DNA of 64,000 nt from Pseudomonas bubulae (GCF_900618535.1 NZ_UYJA01000001.1:1-64000); one strand, 5' to 3'. Counted from the stretch's first letter, positions 45,801 to 54,755 are shown. Notes: generated by a model not told the origin, from the letters alone. A program made the numbers and translations.

Positions 45801-48800
45801 CAAGGCAAGACCGGCTTAGAACTGGACATTACTGAAAATATCGACAATCAGGGTGGCAAACTGATTGCCCAAAACGGTGATTTGGCGATCAAGGCCGCCA
45901 ACCTGGATAACCGTGGTGGTGAGCTTGGCAGCCTCAAGCAAGCCCTCAATGCTCGCGTAGTCGGTGTACTGCGCAACGGTGTGGCAGGGATCATCCAGGG
46001 CCTGCGTCTGAATCTGATCGCGGGCAGTATCGATAACGTCGGCGGGAAAATCTCAGCGCAAGTGGGCGATGCCCTCGTGACCACCGACGCTTTTGACAAT
46101 CGCGACGGCAATCTCTACGTCAAGCGTCTGCTGACAATAACCGGCAACGCCTTCGACAACAGCGGCGAAACAGGTGGGCGTGTGGCAGCAGAGCACGTCA
46201 GCCTCGATCTGAGCAACGCCCTGAATAACCATAAAGGCCTTATCGAAAGCACAGGAACCCTGAGTGTCAGCGCCGCCAGCGTGGATAACCGGACGGGGCA
46301 GTTGCGTACGCTGGGTACCAGCGGCGATACCTTGTTCCAGATTGGCGGGCTGCTGGACAACCGCAACGGCACCCTGGAAAGCGCCAATACTGAGTTGACG
46401 TTACTCGCGGGCAGCTTCCAGAACGCGGGTGGCAAGGTACTGCATTCCGGCAGCGGCACTTTCGCCATTGATCCGTCGATCCTCGACAACGTTGGCGGCA
46501 GTCTGGAGAGTCGAGGTGGCCTGACCCTCAACCAGGACAGCTGGACCAACAGCAGCGTGATTCAGGCCGCGCGCCTGACAGTCAACGTCAACAGCCTCAA
46601 TCAAGTTGCGGGCGGCCAGTTACTGGCATCCAACAGTTTTGTTGGCGCAGGCGGGAACTGGTCCAACAACGGTTTGCTCGCCAGTGACGGCACTCTGAGT
46701 ATCAACCTGGAGGGTACTTATTCGGCCAGTGGTCGGCTGAGCAGCCTCGGATCCCTGGATCTGCGCGCCGCGCAACTGCACTTCAGCGAAACCGCCACCC
46801 TGGTCGGTGGTGACGGCACCCGGGTCACAGTGGCAGGACAGTTGAACAACGCCGGGCGGATGACGTCTGCGACCGACCTCAACCTCATTGCCAATGAGGT
46901 GTCCAACACCGGCACACTGGGGGCTGGCGCGAACCTTATGCTCACTGCCGACACAGCACTCAATCGCGATGGTCTGATTTTCAGCGGCGGTGACATGCAG
47001 CTGCTGACCACCACCTTCACCAATGCCTATGCGACGGTCTATGGCCTGGGCGATGTGCTGATCGCCAAAGATACAGATCACAACCAGGCCGATTTGCTGG
47101 ACAACCGCTCCGGCACGGTGGAAAGCGCGCAGAACCTGAGCATCCGCGCCATGACCGTGAATAACGTGCGGGATGTGCTGGAATACACGGCCCAGGAAAA
47201 AAGCTCGGTGACCATCACTGAGCTCGATTGCAACTTGATACCTGGTGCCGGGTGTGACTTTCGTCGTAAAGGGCGGCGAAACGGCCTGTGGCAAATCGAT
47301 GAAACCGATCGCCTGAACGTTACCCGAAGCACAGCGGCTTCGCTCTTGGGCAGTGGCGCGGACCTCCAGATCCACGCCGGGACGCTCAATAACCACAGCA
47401 GCACCATTGCCGCCACAGGCAACGTGACGGCCACCGCAGAGACCCTTAACAACCTGGGCGTGCAAGGGCAGGAGATCACCACCACCCGCACGTACTGGAA
47501 CTATGTCACACAGATTTTTGCGGCCATCCCGGCGGCTGCCAATTTCAATGCCAAAAACAGCCCCACACCCTCGGCCACCGTTGAGTCTGACCTGAGTTAC
47601 TTTATTGGCCTGCTGGGCGGTGGCAAGCTATCGCACACCACCCGCACCCAAAACATCGACGGGCAGGCCCATGACGCTGTGATCCAAGCCGGGGGCGACG
47701 TCAACCTCAGTGCCGGGCAAAGCCTTAACAACAGCGTGATCCGGCCGTACTACGGTTATGTCGCTGCCGGCCGTACGCCAACCGACACGGGCGCGGGAAG
47801 TGGCTACTCCACACCGATCCACATCAACGCCCAATTGCCAGCGGATGTGGCCCAGCAACAAGTGAACCCGGTAGAGCTGCCCGGCTTCAGCTTGCCTGAG
47901 GGCCAGAACGGCCTGTTTCGCCTGAGCGGGCAGGGCAGCAGCACTGTGTCGGCCGTTCACTCTCCCTCCCTACCGGTCGACCTCTCAGGTGCAGCAGGTT
48001 CTGCAACAGCGATTGACGGCCTGACCATCAACCGTGTTCAGGGCTTGCCTGACACAAACGTTGTAACCAGCCCGCACAAATACCTGATCGAAACCAACCC
48101 GGCTCTGACCCACCTCAAACAATTTATGGGCTCGGACTACCTGCTGGCGAAGTTGGGTTACGACCCGGACCAAAGCCAGAAGCGCCTGGGTGACGGCTTT
48201 TATGAACAGCGCCTGATTCAGCAAGCCCTCACCGCCCGTACTGGCCAGCGTTTTATCGACGGCCGAACCAGCGATGCGGCGACGTTTAAATACCTGATGG
48301 ACAATGCTGTCGCCAGCAAGCAGGCGCTCAACCTCTCGGTGGGTATCACCCTGACAAGCGAACAGATAGCGGCCCTGACCCACGATATCGTCTGGTTGGA
48401 AAGCACCACGATCAACAACCAGCAAGTGCTGGTTCCGGTGTTGTACATGGCCCAGGCGAACAAACGCCTGGCCCCTAATGGCGCATTGATTGCCGGAAAC
48501 AACGTCAACCTGATCACAGGTCAAGACCTCAAAAACGTCGGCACCTTGCGGGCCACAGAAAACCTGTCAGCCAACGCAGGTAACCACCTGATCAACAGCG
48601 GCCTGATCGACGCCGGCAACCGCCTCGACCTGCTGACGGGCAATAACCTGAGCAACAAGGCGGGCGGCATCCTTGCCGGGCGCGATATCAGCCTAACGGC
48701 CAGCAAGGGTGATCTACTCAATGAGCGCACCGTTATCCGTCATAACAGCAGCAACGGCTATCGCAGCGAACGCACCGACTTCATGGACAGCGCCGCTCGC

Positions 48801-51800
48801 ATTGAAGCGGCGAACAACCTGTCTCTGCACGCGGGCCGCGACGTCCACAGTGTTGGTAGCGTAATCAAAAGCGGCGCAGACACCACCATCAAGGCAGGTC
48901 GTGACGTCAACCTTATTGCCACAGAACAACGCAACAGCCAGGTTGCCGGCACACTGTCGCGTGGCGAGAGCGTGACCCAATATGGCTCTGTCATTGAAGC
49001 GGGTCGCGACTTCCAGATTGTTGCCGGGCGGGATATCAGCGCTATCGCCAGCCAGATTGCAGCCACCCGCGACCTGGCCATGGCCGCATCGGGCGACCTG
49101 ACCCTGGCCTCGGCTGCAAACGAGCAGCACAGCGCGCTCAACACCAATAAAGTCAAAACCCGGGACGATCGCGTCAGCCAGGTCTCGAGCGTGGTCAAGG
49201 CCGGTGGCGATGTGACGCTGAGTGCCGGGCAGGATATGGCGGTAATTGGCAGTCGGGTGGAGGCGGGCGGTGAAGCATACCTGGTGGCTGGCGCAAGCCT
49301 TGAGCTCAAGTCCGCAGAGGAACTGGATTACAGCTTCTATAGCAAGAGCAAAAAAAGCTCGTCCGGAAAATCCTTCCGCCTGAACGAAACCGACACCCTC
49401 ACTAACGTTGGCAGTCTGGTCACCTCGGGGGGTAACAGCACCTTGGTGGCGGGTGATGACCTGCTCTTGCAAGTCAGTGCGGTCAATGCAAAGCAAGGTG
49501 CTGCCAAGCTGCTTGCGGGCAACAATATTCAGATCCTCGCCGCCAGTGATTCCAGCAGTGTGCGCCACGAGAACAGTCAAAGTAAAAGCAGTTGGGGTGG
49601 CCTGAACTCGAGCAAGGCCAAGCGTCAGGTCAGTGAAGCCAGCACGACAGCTGTAGGAAGCACTGTCTCGGGTGACACGGTCAATGTGGCTGCCAGGCGA
49701 GACGTAAAAGTCACGGGTTCGGCGCTGGTCAGCACCGATGACCTTACTGTTCAAGCCGGGCGTGACCTGACTGTTGATGCTGCAATCAACACGTTTTCGC
49801 GAACTGAGATGCGCAAGGAGAAAAAGCGCGACCTCACAGGTGTGCTGACCGGGAACAACCTTGGGTTGGACGATATTAGCGGCAACCTGCATCTTTCCAA
49901 CAGTGGCCAAAAGCACAACGGCACTGCACAGGAGAGCACCTTGCAGGGCAGCACCCTGGGCTCCAGCGTCGGTCACGTGATCCTGACTGCGGGTCGTGAG
50001 TTGAAGGTGATAGCCAGTGACTTGGTCAGTACCCAGGACATGGGCCTGAGCGGTTCCAATGTCACCATCGCCGCGGGTACTGAAACCGCGTACCAGACCA
50101 CTCGAGACAGCTCCAGGAGTATGGGCGTGGGGCGGGTAGTGGGTGGCATGGTGGTCGATACGGTCACCAGCATTCGTAACGACGTGCGGGCTTCGCAGCA
50201 GGCTGACGACAGCCGTCTCAAGGCAGTCAAGGGCGCGCAGGCGTTGCTGTCTGCTTACAACGCCGCAGGCAATATGGATGCCAGTGCCGCGAATGTGTCA
50301 GAAGGTAAGCCAGCCAATAGCGGTGGCGCGCTGATAAAAATCGGTACCGAACTGGGCTCCACTAACAAGAAAAGCAGCAGTGAGTACAACGCTGAAACAG
50401 CCAGGCAATCCACCCTCAACAGTGGCGGCAATCTGGCCATTGTGGCAACAGGCAATGCCCCCGACACCCAGGGCGATATTCATGTCATTGGCAGCAGCCT
50501 CAAGGCTAGAGACACCCTGTTGCGGGCAGAGCATGACATCACCCTGGAAAGCGCCCAAGACCGGAAAAGCTGGGACAACCAAAGTAAAAACGACAAAACC
50601 AGTATGGGTGTCAGCTTCAATGTGGGTGAACAAACGGGTTTCACCCTCGACCTTGGCGCACAACTGGCCAAGGGCATGGGTAAAGGGCGGGAAGTCAGCC
50701 AGGTCAACAGCACGTTAGACACTGGACTGCTGGTGCTCAAAAGCGGCCAGGACACTGCGTTGGCCGGTGCTCAAGTGCGGGCGGATGCCATCAAGGCTGA
50801 TATCAGTGGCAATCTGAGCATGGCTTCACGTCAGGATGAAGCCCGCCAGAAGAACAGGCAAACCAGCGCTGGCGTGGGCGGCAGTATTTGTGTGCCCCCG
50901 TTTTGTGTGGGCGCTCCGGTATCCGCTTCGGCCAATATCGCTGGCAGCAAAATGAACAGCGATTATCAGGCTGTGACCGATCAGACGGGCCTGTCTGCGG
51001 GCACAGGTGGTTACGACATCAACGTCGGAAAAACCACCGCGCTTCTAGGCGCCGTGATTGCCAGCGATGCGCCGGCTGACAAAAACCATCTCAGCACTGA
51101 TCGCCTGTTGGTCAGTGACATCAAAAATAAAAGCGCCATAACAAGTCAGGCCGGGAGTTTGAGCTATTCCGGGGCCTTGGCAGGGGGCGGGGTGGATGCC
51201 CGCTCGGTCGCTGGCGGCACGCTGCCGGTGTTTCTCAAGGACTCTGAGAAGAGTAAAACCCAAAGCGCCATCAGTGAAGGCACCATCACCGTGCGCAACG
51301 CCGATGGCGGCAATGACCTGGTGGGGTTGAACCGCGACACCGTGAACGCCAATCAGCATCTGGATCGGCCTGATGAAAAGGCCATGCAAGCACGCATCGA
51401 CCTGATTCAAAGCTCGGCGCAGCTGTCCAGCAGCGTAATTAATAGCGTGGCCAAAGCCAAGGCTGATGCGGCAACCAAACAGGCCAATGAGGCAACTACC
51501 CCAGAGCAACAACAAGCGGCTGCGCTTGCGCTGGATGACGCCAGGAGCTGGCAGGTCGGGGGCGATAAACGGCTGATGGCCAATATTGCATCGGGCCTGA
51601 TCGCGGCGGGCCTGGGAGGGGCAACGGGCAGTACGGCTGTGAGTGTTGTTGCGAACGTATCATCCAGTGAGATTTTTAAAAAAATCGGTGATTTCGCTAC
51701 CGCGCAAAGAGATAAATCTACGGACAGTGCAGTAAAGGCAGCCTGGGATGAAGGCGGTGCAGCTCGTGTCTTGCTGCATGCGTTGGCGGGTGCGGCAATA

Positions 51801-53024
51801 GGTTTGTCCAGCGGCAATGCGCAGGCGGGTGCTCTGGGAGCTGGAGCCTCTGCGGCGTTGATGCCATCGGTGGGTCAGGCGCTGAAAGACAGTGGGCTGT
51901 CTCGTCAGGAACAAGATGCTATAGCTGCATTGATTGCGACAGGCGTTGGAGCCTCTGCGGGGGCTGGAAGTGGGCCCGGCGAGGCTGTGGTGGCAGGTGG
52001 GGCAGGGTTTGGTGTGGAAGCCTTCAATAGGCAGCTGCATAAGCAACAAGAAATTCCGGTTCTGGAGAAAAAGGCCGAAGAGCTTTACAAAACCCTGGGA
52101 GCGCCAAGATCCAGTGCCCTTTGGCTGGATTTGTTGATGATTGCTGCGGGTGGCGCCCTGGATGCTGCTGATGAAGCCCGTTTGAGCGGTTTGGTTGCGC
52201 AATCCACAGGCAATGATCCGCAGTCCCGAAATTTTATCGATGACCTGAATATTGCCAAAGGGATTATTGGGCAACTGGCGGCAGAGAAAATCCCTCTGAA
52301 GTGGGGCGATGGAAGCCAAGTTGTTGCCAATGGCGAGAAAGTCTTCGCGTTCAGAGCAACCGAAAATCAGTTCAATGACTCAACCCTGTTCAATGCGTCA
52401 GTCTTGCATGGTCAAGGCGTGGTGTATGAGCAATGGCGGCAATACGGCCAGGAGCAAACCAGCGCGCATTCGAAAGAAATGGGTGCGTTGTCCAGTACTG
52501 AGTCAGCTATAAAATCGGCTACCCAGCGTTTGTCAGATTTGGCAGGCAAAGGGATTACAACCATAGCGCCCGAGTTTGATGCTGCTATGCTGTTGATGCC
52601 GGCAGGTAAGTGCGCCAAGGTTGTTGTTGAGGCGGTTCTTGCCAAATTGGCGGCTGGTAAGGCTGCTGCGGGTGTTGGTGCAAAAGCAAATGTGGGGTCA
52701 ATTAGTCATATCTCTGGAGTGAATCTTCCTAAAAGTCAGTCTAAGATGATTGCTAATTTTGAAACAGCAGGGTACCCAACAAAACCAGTAGTTTCTCCGA
52801 CCAGCGGAAATGTGGTCGGAACTCAATACATCTTGCCTGATGGTTCGCGAGTTCGGGTGATGCAGGCGGATGGTCGGAGTCCTCGGCGCGCGTCATTCGA
52901 GAACGCTAATGGCGGACCTGTTGACCCTACTACTGGAAATCCGCCGCAGCCCCCGCAAGGTTTATCGAAGGCTGAGCGGAAGCAGTGGATTAGAAAGCGT
53001 ACGCATATTGAGCAAGTGGACTAA
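42831..53024 (+). CDS. cdiA: Contact-dependent growth inhibition toxin CdiA (two-partner-secretion exoprotein)
   Basis: 3397 residues. An extended signal region runs to about residue 78 (hydrophobic LAFILANALFWQPLLVQA). The TPS/haemagglutination domain follows (about 79-205), with ILNEVNGVSPSQLRGYTEVAG and VANPYGITCNGCGFINTP. Then come many filamentous-haemagglutinin repeats of the LDNxxG type (about 330-1350), a mid region with a short cysteine-containing insert (LDCNLIPGAGCDF), a second repeat block (about 1900-2500), a pretoxin region (SICVPPFCVGAPVSASANI), GVEAFNRQLH near residue 3062 in place of a VENN motif, and a variable toxin domain from about residue 3284 (GAKANVGS). GGAG precedes the ATG; an in-frame TTG lies 54 bases upstream. 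GC content falls sharply in the last few hundred bases, the usual sign of a swapped toxin end. Confidence 0.92.
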   Translation: MFGCYLGMRSLIPVVPGSLAKLGLLSPETDRDDRHSAFLARQSSAALHARESFLGMPKRGLAFILANALFWQPLLVQAEGIVVSGPGTSLGAAGNGVPIVNIAAPNGSGLSHNQFNDYNVGANGLILNNGIDRTQSTQLGGIILGNPNLQGNAAHIILNEVNGVSPSQLRGYTEVAGQSAKVIVANPYGITCNGCGFINTPSVTLSTGKPLFDNGRLDRYQVDGGTVTIDGQGLNASNIDRFDIITRSAKINAQINARHLTVIAGRNDVNARTLHATARADDGSAKPQLAIDSSALGGMYAGAIRLVGTEAGVGVKLDGTLAASGGDIQLDANGHLRMAQVTASSAITGKAGSLDAQEAIYAGSTLDMQAQGDLSSRKNLIARDSIKLSSGAQLTNRGIIEAGVNADHSRNSHGDVYIDAKTLANTNASIIASRHLTASAQILSNQGGTLSAKQAASIRADTLDNQNKGRILSSASLDLKTDRFLNSQGLVSASSIDARIGSLDNRTGMLSSQGEMRLAVDGTLHNYSGVVIADGNASVTATRLDNSSGRISGKQNLKVQVQDLNNQQGQLIGQGAVQLSSNILDNRHKGLVGGAQGLTLDVADIDNREGEVSSQAGLSLTGFRLDNTGGRLTSEKHSRLELSAGVANTLGLISSDGGLSLSATELSNHLGSISSAGQLAISSGGLNNEKGSLQGKAITLDLGTATGDLNNMGGLITTAGPLTLKHLRDLNNRGGEISTTQTLSLSVRNLDNTGGKLISNNLLVINGDNLLNQGGLISGWQGLNATGTTLDNRNSGKLSSLYGNLDAHLSSSLLNSGTGILVSQKNLTVTAANLDNSGQGNITSAGAQSLDVSGWLNNAEGGVIDSGAALYLSARDLDNSAGSIKGAAATTLDLPGTLTNTRGKLSSGGPLLIQRAAQIDNQGGELVSRSVLSLMTAGLDNRNRGTVAADGKLDISVSGLVQNSNDGLIYSQDGELKLTASRLDNAKGKVQGKTGLELDITENIDNQGGKLIAQNGDLAIKAANLDNRGGELGSLKQALNARVVGVLRNGVAGIIQGLRLNLIAGSIDNVGGKISAQVGDALVTTDAFDNRDGNLYVKRLLTITGNAFDNSGETGGRVAAEHVSLDLSNALNNHKGLIESTGTLSVSAASVDNRTGQLRTLGTSGDTLFQIGGLLDNRNGTLESANTELTLLAGSFQNAGGKVLHSGSGTFAIDPSILDNVGGSLESRGGLTLNQDSWTNSSVIQAARLTVNVNSLNQVAGGQLLASNSFVGAGGNWSNNGLLASDGTLSINLEGTYSASGRLSSLGSLDLRAAQLHFSETATLVGGDGTRVTVAGQLNNAGRMTSATDLNLIANEVSNTGTLGAGANLMLTADTALNRDGLIFSGGDMQLLTTTFTNAYATVYGLGDVLIAKDTDHNQADLLDNRSGTVESAQNLSIRAMTVNNVRDVLEYTAQEKSSVTITELDCNLIPGAGCDFRRKGRRNGLWQIDETDRLNVTRSTAASLLGSGADLQIHAGTLNNHSSTIAATGNVTATAETLNNLGVQGQEITTTRTYWNYVTQIFAAIPAAANFNAKNSPTPSATVESDLSYFIGLLGGGKLSHTTRTQNIDGQAHDAVIQAGGDVNLSAGQSLNNSVIRPYYGYVAAGRTPTDTGAGSGYSTPIHINAQLPADVAQQQVNPVELPGFSLPEGQNGLFRLSGQGSSTVSAVHSPSLPVDLSGAAGSATAIDGLTINRVQGLPDTNVVTSPHKYLIETNPALTHLKQFMGSDYLLAKLGYDPDQSQKRLGDGFYEQRLIQQALTARTGQRFIDGRTSDAATFKYLMDNAVASKQALNLSVGITLTSEQIAALTHDIVWLESTTINNQQVLVPVLYMAQANKRLAPNGALIAGNNVNLITGQDLKNVGTLRATENLSANAGNHLINSGLIDAGNRLDLLTGNNLSNKAGGILAGRDISLTASKGDLLNERTVIRHNSSNGYRSERTDFMDSAARIEAANNLSLHAGRDVHSVGSVIKSGADTTIKAGRDVNLIATEQRNSQVAGTLSRGESVTQYGSVIEAGRDFQIVAGRDISAIASQIAATRDLAMAASGDLTLASAANEQHSALNTNKVKTRDDRVSQVSSVVKAGGDVTLSAGQDMAVIGSRVEAGGEAYLVAGASLELKSAEELDYSFYSKSKKSSSGKSFRLNETDTLTNVGSLVTSGGNSTLVAGDDLLLQVSAVNAKQGAAKLLAGNNIQILAASDSSSVRHENSQSKSSWGGLNSSKAKRQVSEASTTAVGSTVSGDTVNVAARRDVKVTGSALVSTDDLTVQAGRDLTVDAAINTFSRTEMRKEKKRDLTGVLTGNNLGLDDISGNLHLSNSGQKHNGTAQESTLQGSTLGSSVGHVILTAGRELKVIASDLVSTQDMGLSGSNVTIAAGTETAYQTTRDSSRSMGVGRVVGGMVVDTVTSIRNDVRASQQADDSRLKAVKGAQALLSAYNAAGNMDASAANVSEGKPANSGGALIKIGTELGSTNKKSSSEYNAETARQSTLNSGGNLAIVATGNAPDTQGDIHVIGSSLKARDTLLRAEHDITLESAQDRKSWDNQSKNDKTSMGVSFNVGEQTGFTLDLGAQLAKGMGKGREVSQVNSTLDTGLLVLKSGQDTALAGAQVRADAIKADISGNLSMASRQDEARQKNRQTSAGVGGSICVPPFCVGAPVSASANIAGSKMNSDYQAVTDQTGLSAGTGGYDINVGKTTALLGAVIASDAPADKNHLSTDRLLVSDIKNKSAITSQAGSLSYSGALAGGGVDARSVAGGTLPVFLKDSEKSKTQSAISEGTITVRNADGGNDLVGLNRDTVNANQHLDRPDEKAMQARIDLIQSSAQLSSSVINSVAKAKADAATKQANEATTPEQQQAAALALDDARSWQVGGDKRLMANIASGLIAAGLGGATGSTAVSVVANVSSSEIFKKIGDFATAQRDKSTDSAVKAAWDEGGAARVLLHALAGAAIGLSSGNAQAGALGAGASAALMPSVGQALKDSGLSRQEQDAIAALIATGVGASAGAGSGPGEAVVAGGAGFGVEAFNRQLHKQQEIPVLEKKAEELYKTLGAPRSSALWLDLLMIAAGGALDAADEARLSGLVAQSTGNDPQSRNFIDDLNIAKGIIGQLAAEKIPLKWGDGSQVVANGEKVFAFRATENQFNDSTLFNASVLHGQGVVYEQWRQYGQEQTSAHSKEMGALSSTESAIKSATQRLSDLAGKGITTIAPEFDAAMLLMPAGKCAKVVVEAVLAKLAAGKAAAGVGAKANVGSISHISGVNLPKSQSKMIANFETAGYPTKPVVSPTSGNVVGTQYILPDGSRVRVMQADGRSPRRASFENANGGPVDPTTGNPPQPPQGLSKAERKQWIRKRTHIEQVD

Positions 53025-53027
53025 AAG

Positions 53028-53387
53028 ATGAGTGAATTGTTGCAAGCCGTGGCTCTTTTGTTGCCTATTAAAATTGAAAGAGTATTTTGGGATGGCGATA
53101 CTTTGATGCTTTTTTCGGCGGACTGGAGCTTTCGGACTGAGAGTGCGTGGCGCGTTTCTAAGGGGCGGGAACTGCTTTTCGGTTGTTGGGATGACGACGC
53201 CCTTGACCATGTTTCTGATCTTTTAGGTTTGTCTATTATTGAGGTGGGTTGGCTTATTGATTCTCAGCCAATCGATCCATTTTTCAAATTGTCTGATGGC
53301 CGCATCTTGAATGCATTTTGTTCGTTATCAACTGAGCCTTGGCTGATGGAGTTCTCGGACGGGGCCGTTTATTTAGGTAATACTTAA
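53028..53387 (+). CDS. cdiI: Probable CdiI immunity protein
   Basis: 119 residues, AT-rich, starting 4 bases after the cdiA stop. No family is recognised; it is acidic with several Trp residues (RVFWDGDTLMLFSADWSF, GWLIDSQPIDPFFKLSDG). Position directly after the toxin domain is the main evidence: CDI immunity genes always follow the toxin end and protect against it by direct binding in the cytoplasm. No signal peptide is present, as expected. Confidence 0.8.
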   Translation: MSELLQAVALLLPIKIERVFWDGDTLMLFSADWSFRTESAWRVSKGRELLFGCWDDDALDHVSDLLGLSIIEVGWLIDSQPIDPFFKLSDGRILNAFCSLSTEPWLMEFSDGAVYLGNT

Positions 53388-53404
53388 TGCTATAAGATTT
53401 TTTT

Positions 53405-53572
53405 GGTGCAAAAGGATCGGCAATTGCTCTCCAGAATTTCGGTGGACGCACTAGTAACGTACTGATCGCTACGACGGGTGAACCTATCAACAAAGAAGGC
53501 TTGACTAAAGCTGCTAGAGCGCTAACAAAGCATGCTTGGTGTGGAGGGCATAAAGACGGTGCTGATCAATGA
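53405..53572 (+). pseudogene. Displaced CdiA-CT fragment, N-terminal half
   Basis: An open stretch beginning at the junction sequence GGTGCAAAA reads GAKGSAIALQNFGGRTSNVL, then TTGEPINKEGLTKAARALTKHA, before ending in unrelated residues and TGA. It has no start codon or ribosome-binding site, as expected for a toxin end separated from its cdiA. The GLTKA(A/G)RAL(T/Q)KH segment is recalled from RNase-type polymorphic toxins. The expected C-terminal half is absent here but a matching type occurs at 54756. Confidence 0.7.
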
Positions 53573-53988
53573 GGTGTTGCACGATGTCAGAGTCCGCTCA
53601 TTTTTTATGGTTGGTGATCTGTTTTGTGAGTTCTTGATATTTTTTAAGTTGTGTGATTCAGGCTGGGTCTCATTAACAGTTAGCGAGGGAGTGTCAAAGT
53701 TTTTTAAAGCTGGATTCAGATCTGGAATTGCTGAAGCTGTCTGAGATAAATGATGAGTTTGCGTATCCAATCAAGTCACTAAGTGGGGTCGATAAATACC
53801 CGGGGTTGAAATTATTGCCGGTATATGAGTATAGGATAAGTGATGTAGGCGAAGTCCGTGTTGGCGTTTATTTGGGTTTCGGAGGCTGCGGTCTTAGCGT
53901 GACTGAGTCTGATGAGTGTCTGTCAGTTACAAAAGGTGTGGTTAAATTTTCAGATAGTAAAATTTCACTGCATAAACTAATAGTTTAG
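53532..53988 (+). pseudogene. Frameshifted immunity-like gene
   Basis: Two open frames join at a run of six T (53700-53705). Frame one reads IKTVLINEVLHDVRVRSFF through SLTVSEGVSKF; frame two continues KLDSDLELLKLSEINDEF and ends HKLIV at 53988. Removing one T would give an uninterrupted protein of about 150 residues. Start is tentative (ATG 53532). AT-rich, small and located between two toxin modules, it is best read as a displaced immunity gene with a one-base insertion, or a homopolymer sequencing error. Confidence 0.65.
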
Positions 53989-53990
53989 TT

Positions 53991-54281
53991 GGTGCAAAAC
54001 CCGGTAAGCACGTTGAGGATTTTGGCGGCAACGCGGCTAGCCCAAGAGATCGTAAAATGGTACTCGATAAAATTTATGACGTTGGAGGTAATCCTGAAAA
54101 GGTAATCCCCGGGACTTTTGCTGGGCAAGGTGTAAATGGCGCACGAGGTGATGTGTTTTTCAGAGTTAAGGGTAATGATGTGGTTGTTACCAAGCCTGAT
54201 GGAACGTTCGTTACTATACTGAAGGATGGGGTAGCTCTGAATCCATCTGTACAGAGTGCATTGAAGGAGGGCGTCAGGTAA
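53991..54281 (+). CDS. Displaced CdiA-CT toxin module, apparently intact
   Basis: A 96-residue open stretch starting at GGTGCAAAA: GAKPGKHVEDFGGNAASPRD, then KMVLDKIYDVGGNPEKVIPG and a C-terminal part ending SVQSALKEGVR. No start codon lies at its beginning; an internal ATG exists at 54057. Its stop overlaps the next ATG (TAATG). The arrangement equals an orphan CdiA-CT followed by its immunity gene, as described for CDI loci of other bacteria. The toxin activity is not recognised. Confidence 0.7.
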   Translation, partial: GAKPGKHVEDFGGNAASPRDRKMVLDKIYDVGGNPEKVIPGTFAGQGVNGARGDVFFRVKGNDVVVTKPDGTFVTILKDGVALNPSVQSALKEGVR

Positions 54282-54751
54282 TGAACTCTCCTGAGCTTAT
54301 GATTACCTGGCTGTTAACAGTGCTCGGGAAGAAATTACTGTCAGTAAATGCTCTATTCCATGTTTTCTGTTCCGAGAGGGATTCTGCCCCTCAAGAGGTT
54401 GGCCTTCTATTCGAACAGTCTGAATTTGGGAAGCTCTATGGAGGGCCTGATGGTGCGTCTCTCTGTTTTTCTTTGAGTCCGATTTCAAACTGCGATTTAG
54501 GTGAATACGGTAGGCAAGATATTTTTTGTATCTCTGGTGAGCTTTATTTCTCCGATGTTGTAGGAAGGAGGTTGGTGTCAGCATCACTTGTGCAGTCCTT
54601 AGCAGAAGACATAGTGGTGGGCGTTGCTCTTTCGTTTGATAACGGTTTTTGCCTATCCATTTTAAACTTAGGAGATGAGCTTTTTATCTATGATGAGATC
54701 CCAGAGGAAATAGTGATCAGTGAGGGGCTGAGCCTTATCTCTGTGAGTTGA
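54281..54751 (+). CDS. Orphan CDI immunity-type protein
   Basis: 156 residues, AT-rich and acidic, starting MNSPELMITWLLTVLGKK, translationally overlapped with the toxin module before it. No family is recognised. By position it should protect against the toxin encoded at 53991. GGAGG lies 9-10 bases before the ATG. It is uninterrupted, in contrast to the neighbouring immunity remnants. Confidence 0.65.
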   Translation: MNSPELMITWLLTVLGKKLLSVNALFHVFCSERDSAPQEVGLLFEQSEFGKLYGGPDGASLCFSLSPISNCDLGEYGRQDIFCISGELYFSDVVGRRLVSASLVQSLAEDIVVGVALSFDNGFCLSILNLGDELFIYDEIPEEIVISEGLSLISVS

Positions 54752-54755
54752 TGGG

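Noticed and set aside
44160..46600. Regularly spaced repeats that might suggest a CRISPR-like array
   Set aside because: They are degenerate coding repeats of the CdiA filamentous region (LDNxxG pattern about every 20 codons), not identical direct repeats with unique spacers. No CRISPR array or cas gene was seen anywhere in the window.
48714..49976. Long antisense frame inside cdiA
   Set aside because: Mirror of the repetitive beta-helix coding sequence; no ribosome-binding site or family features.
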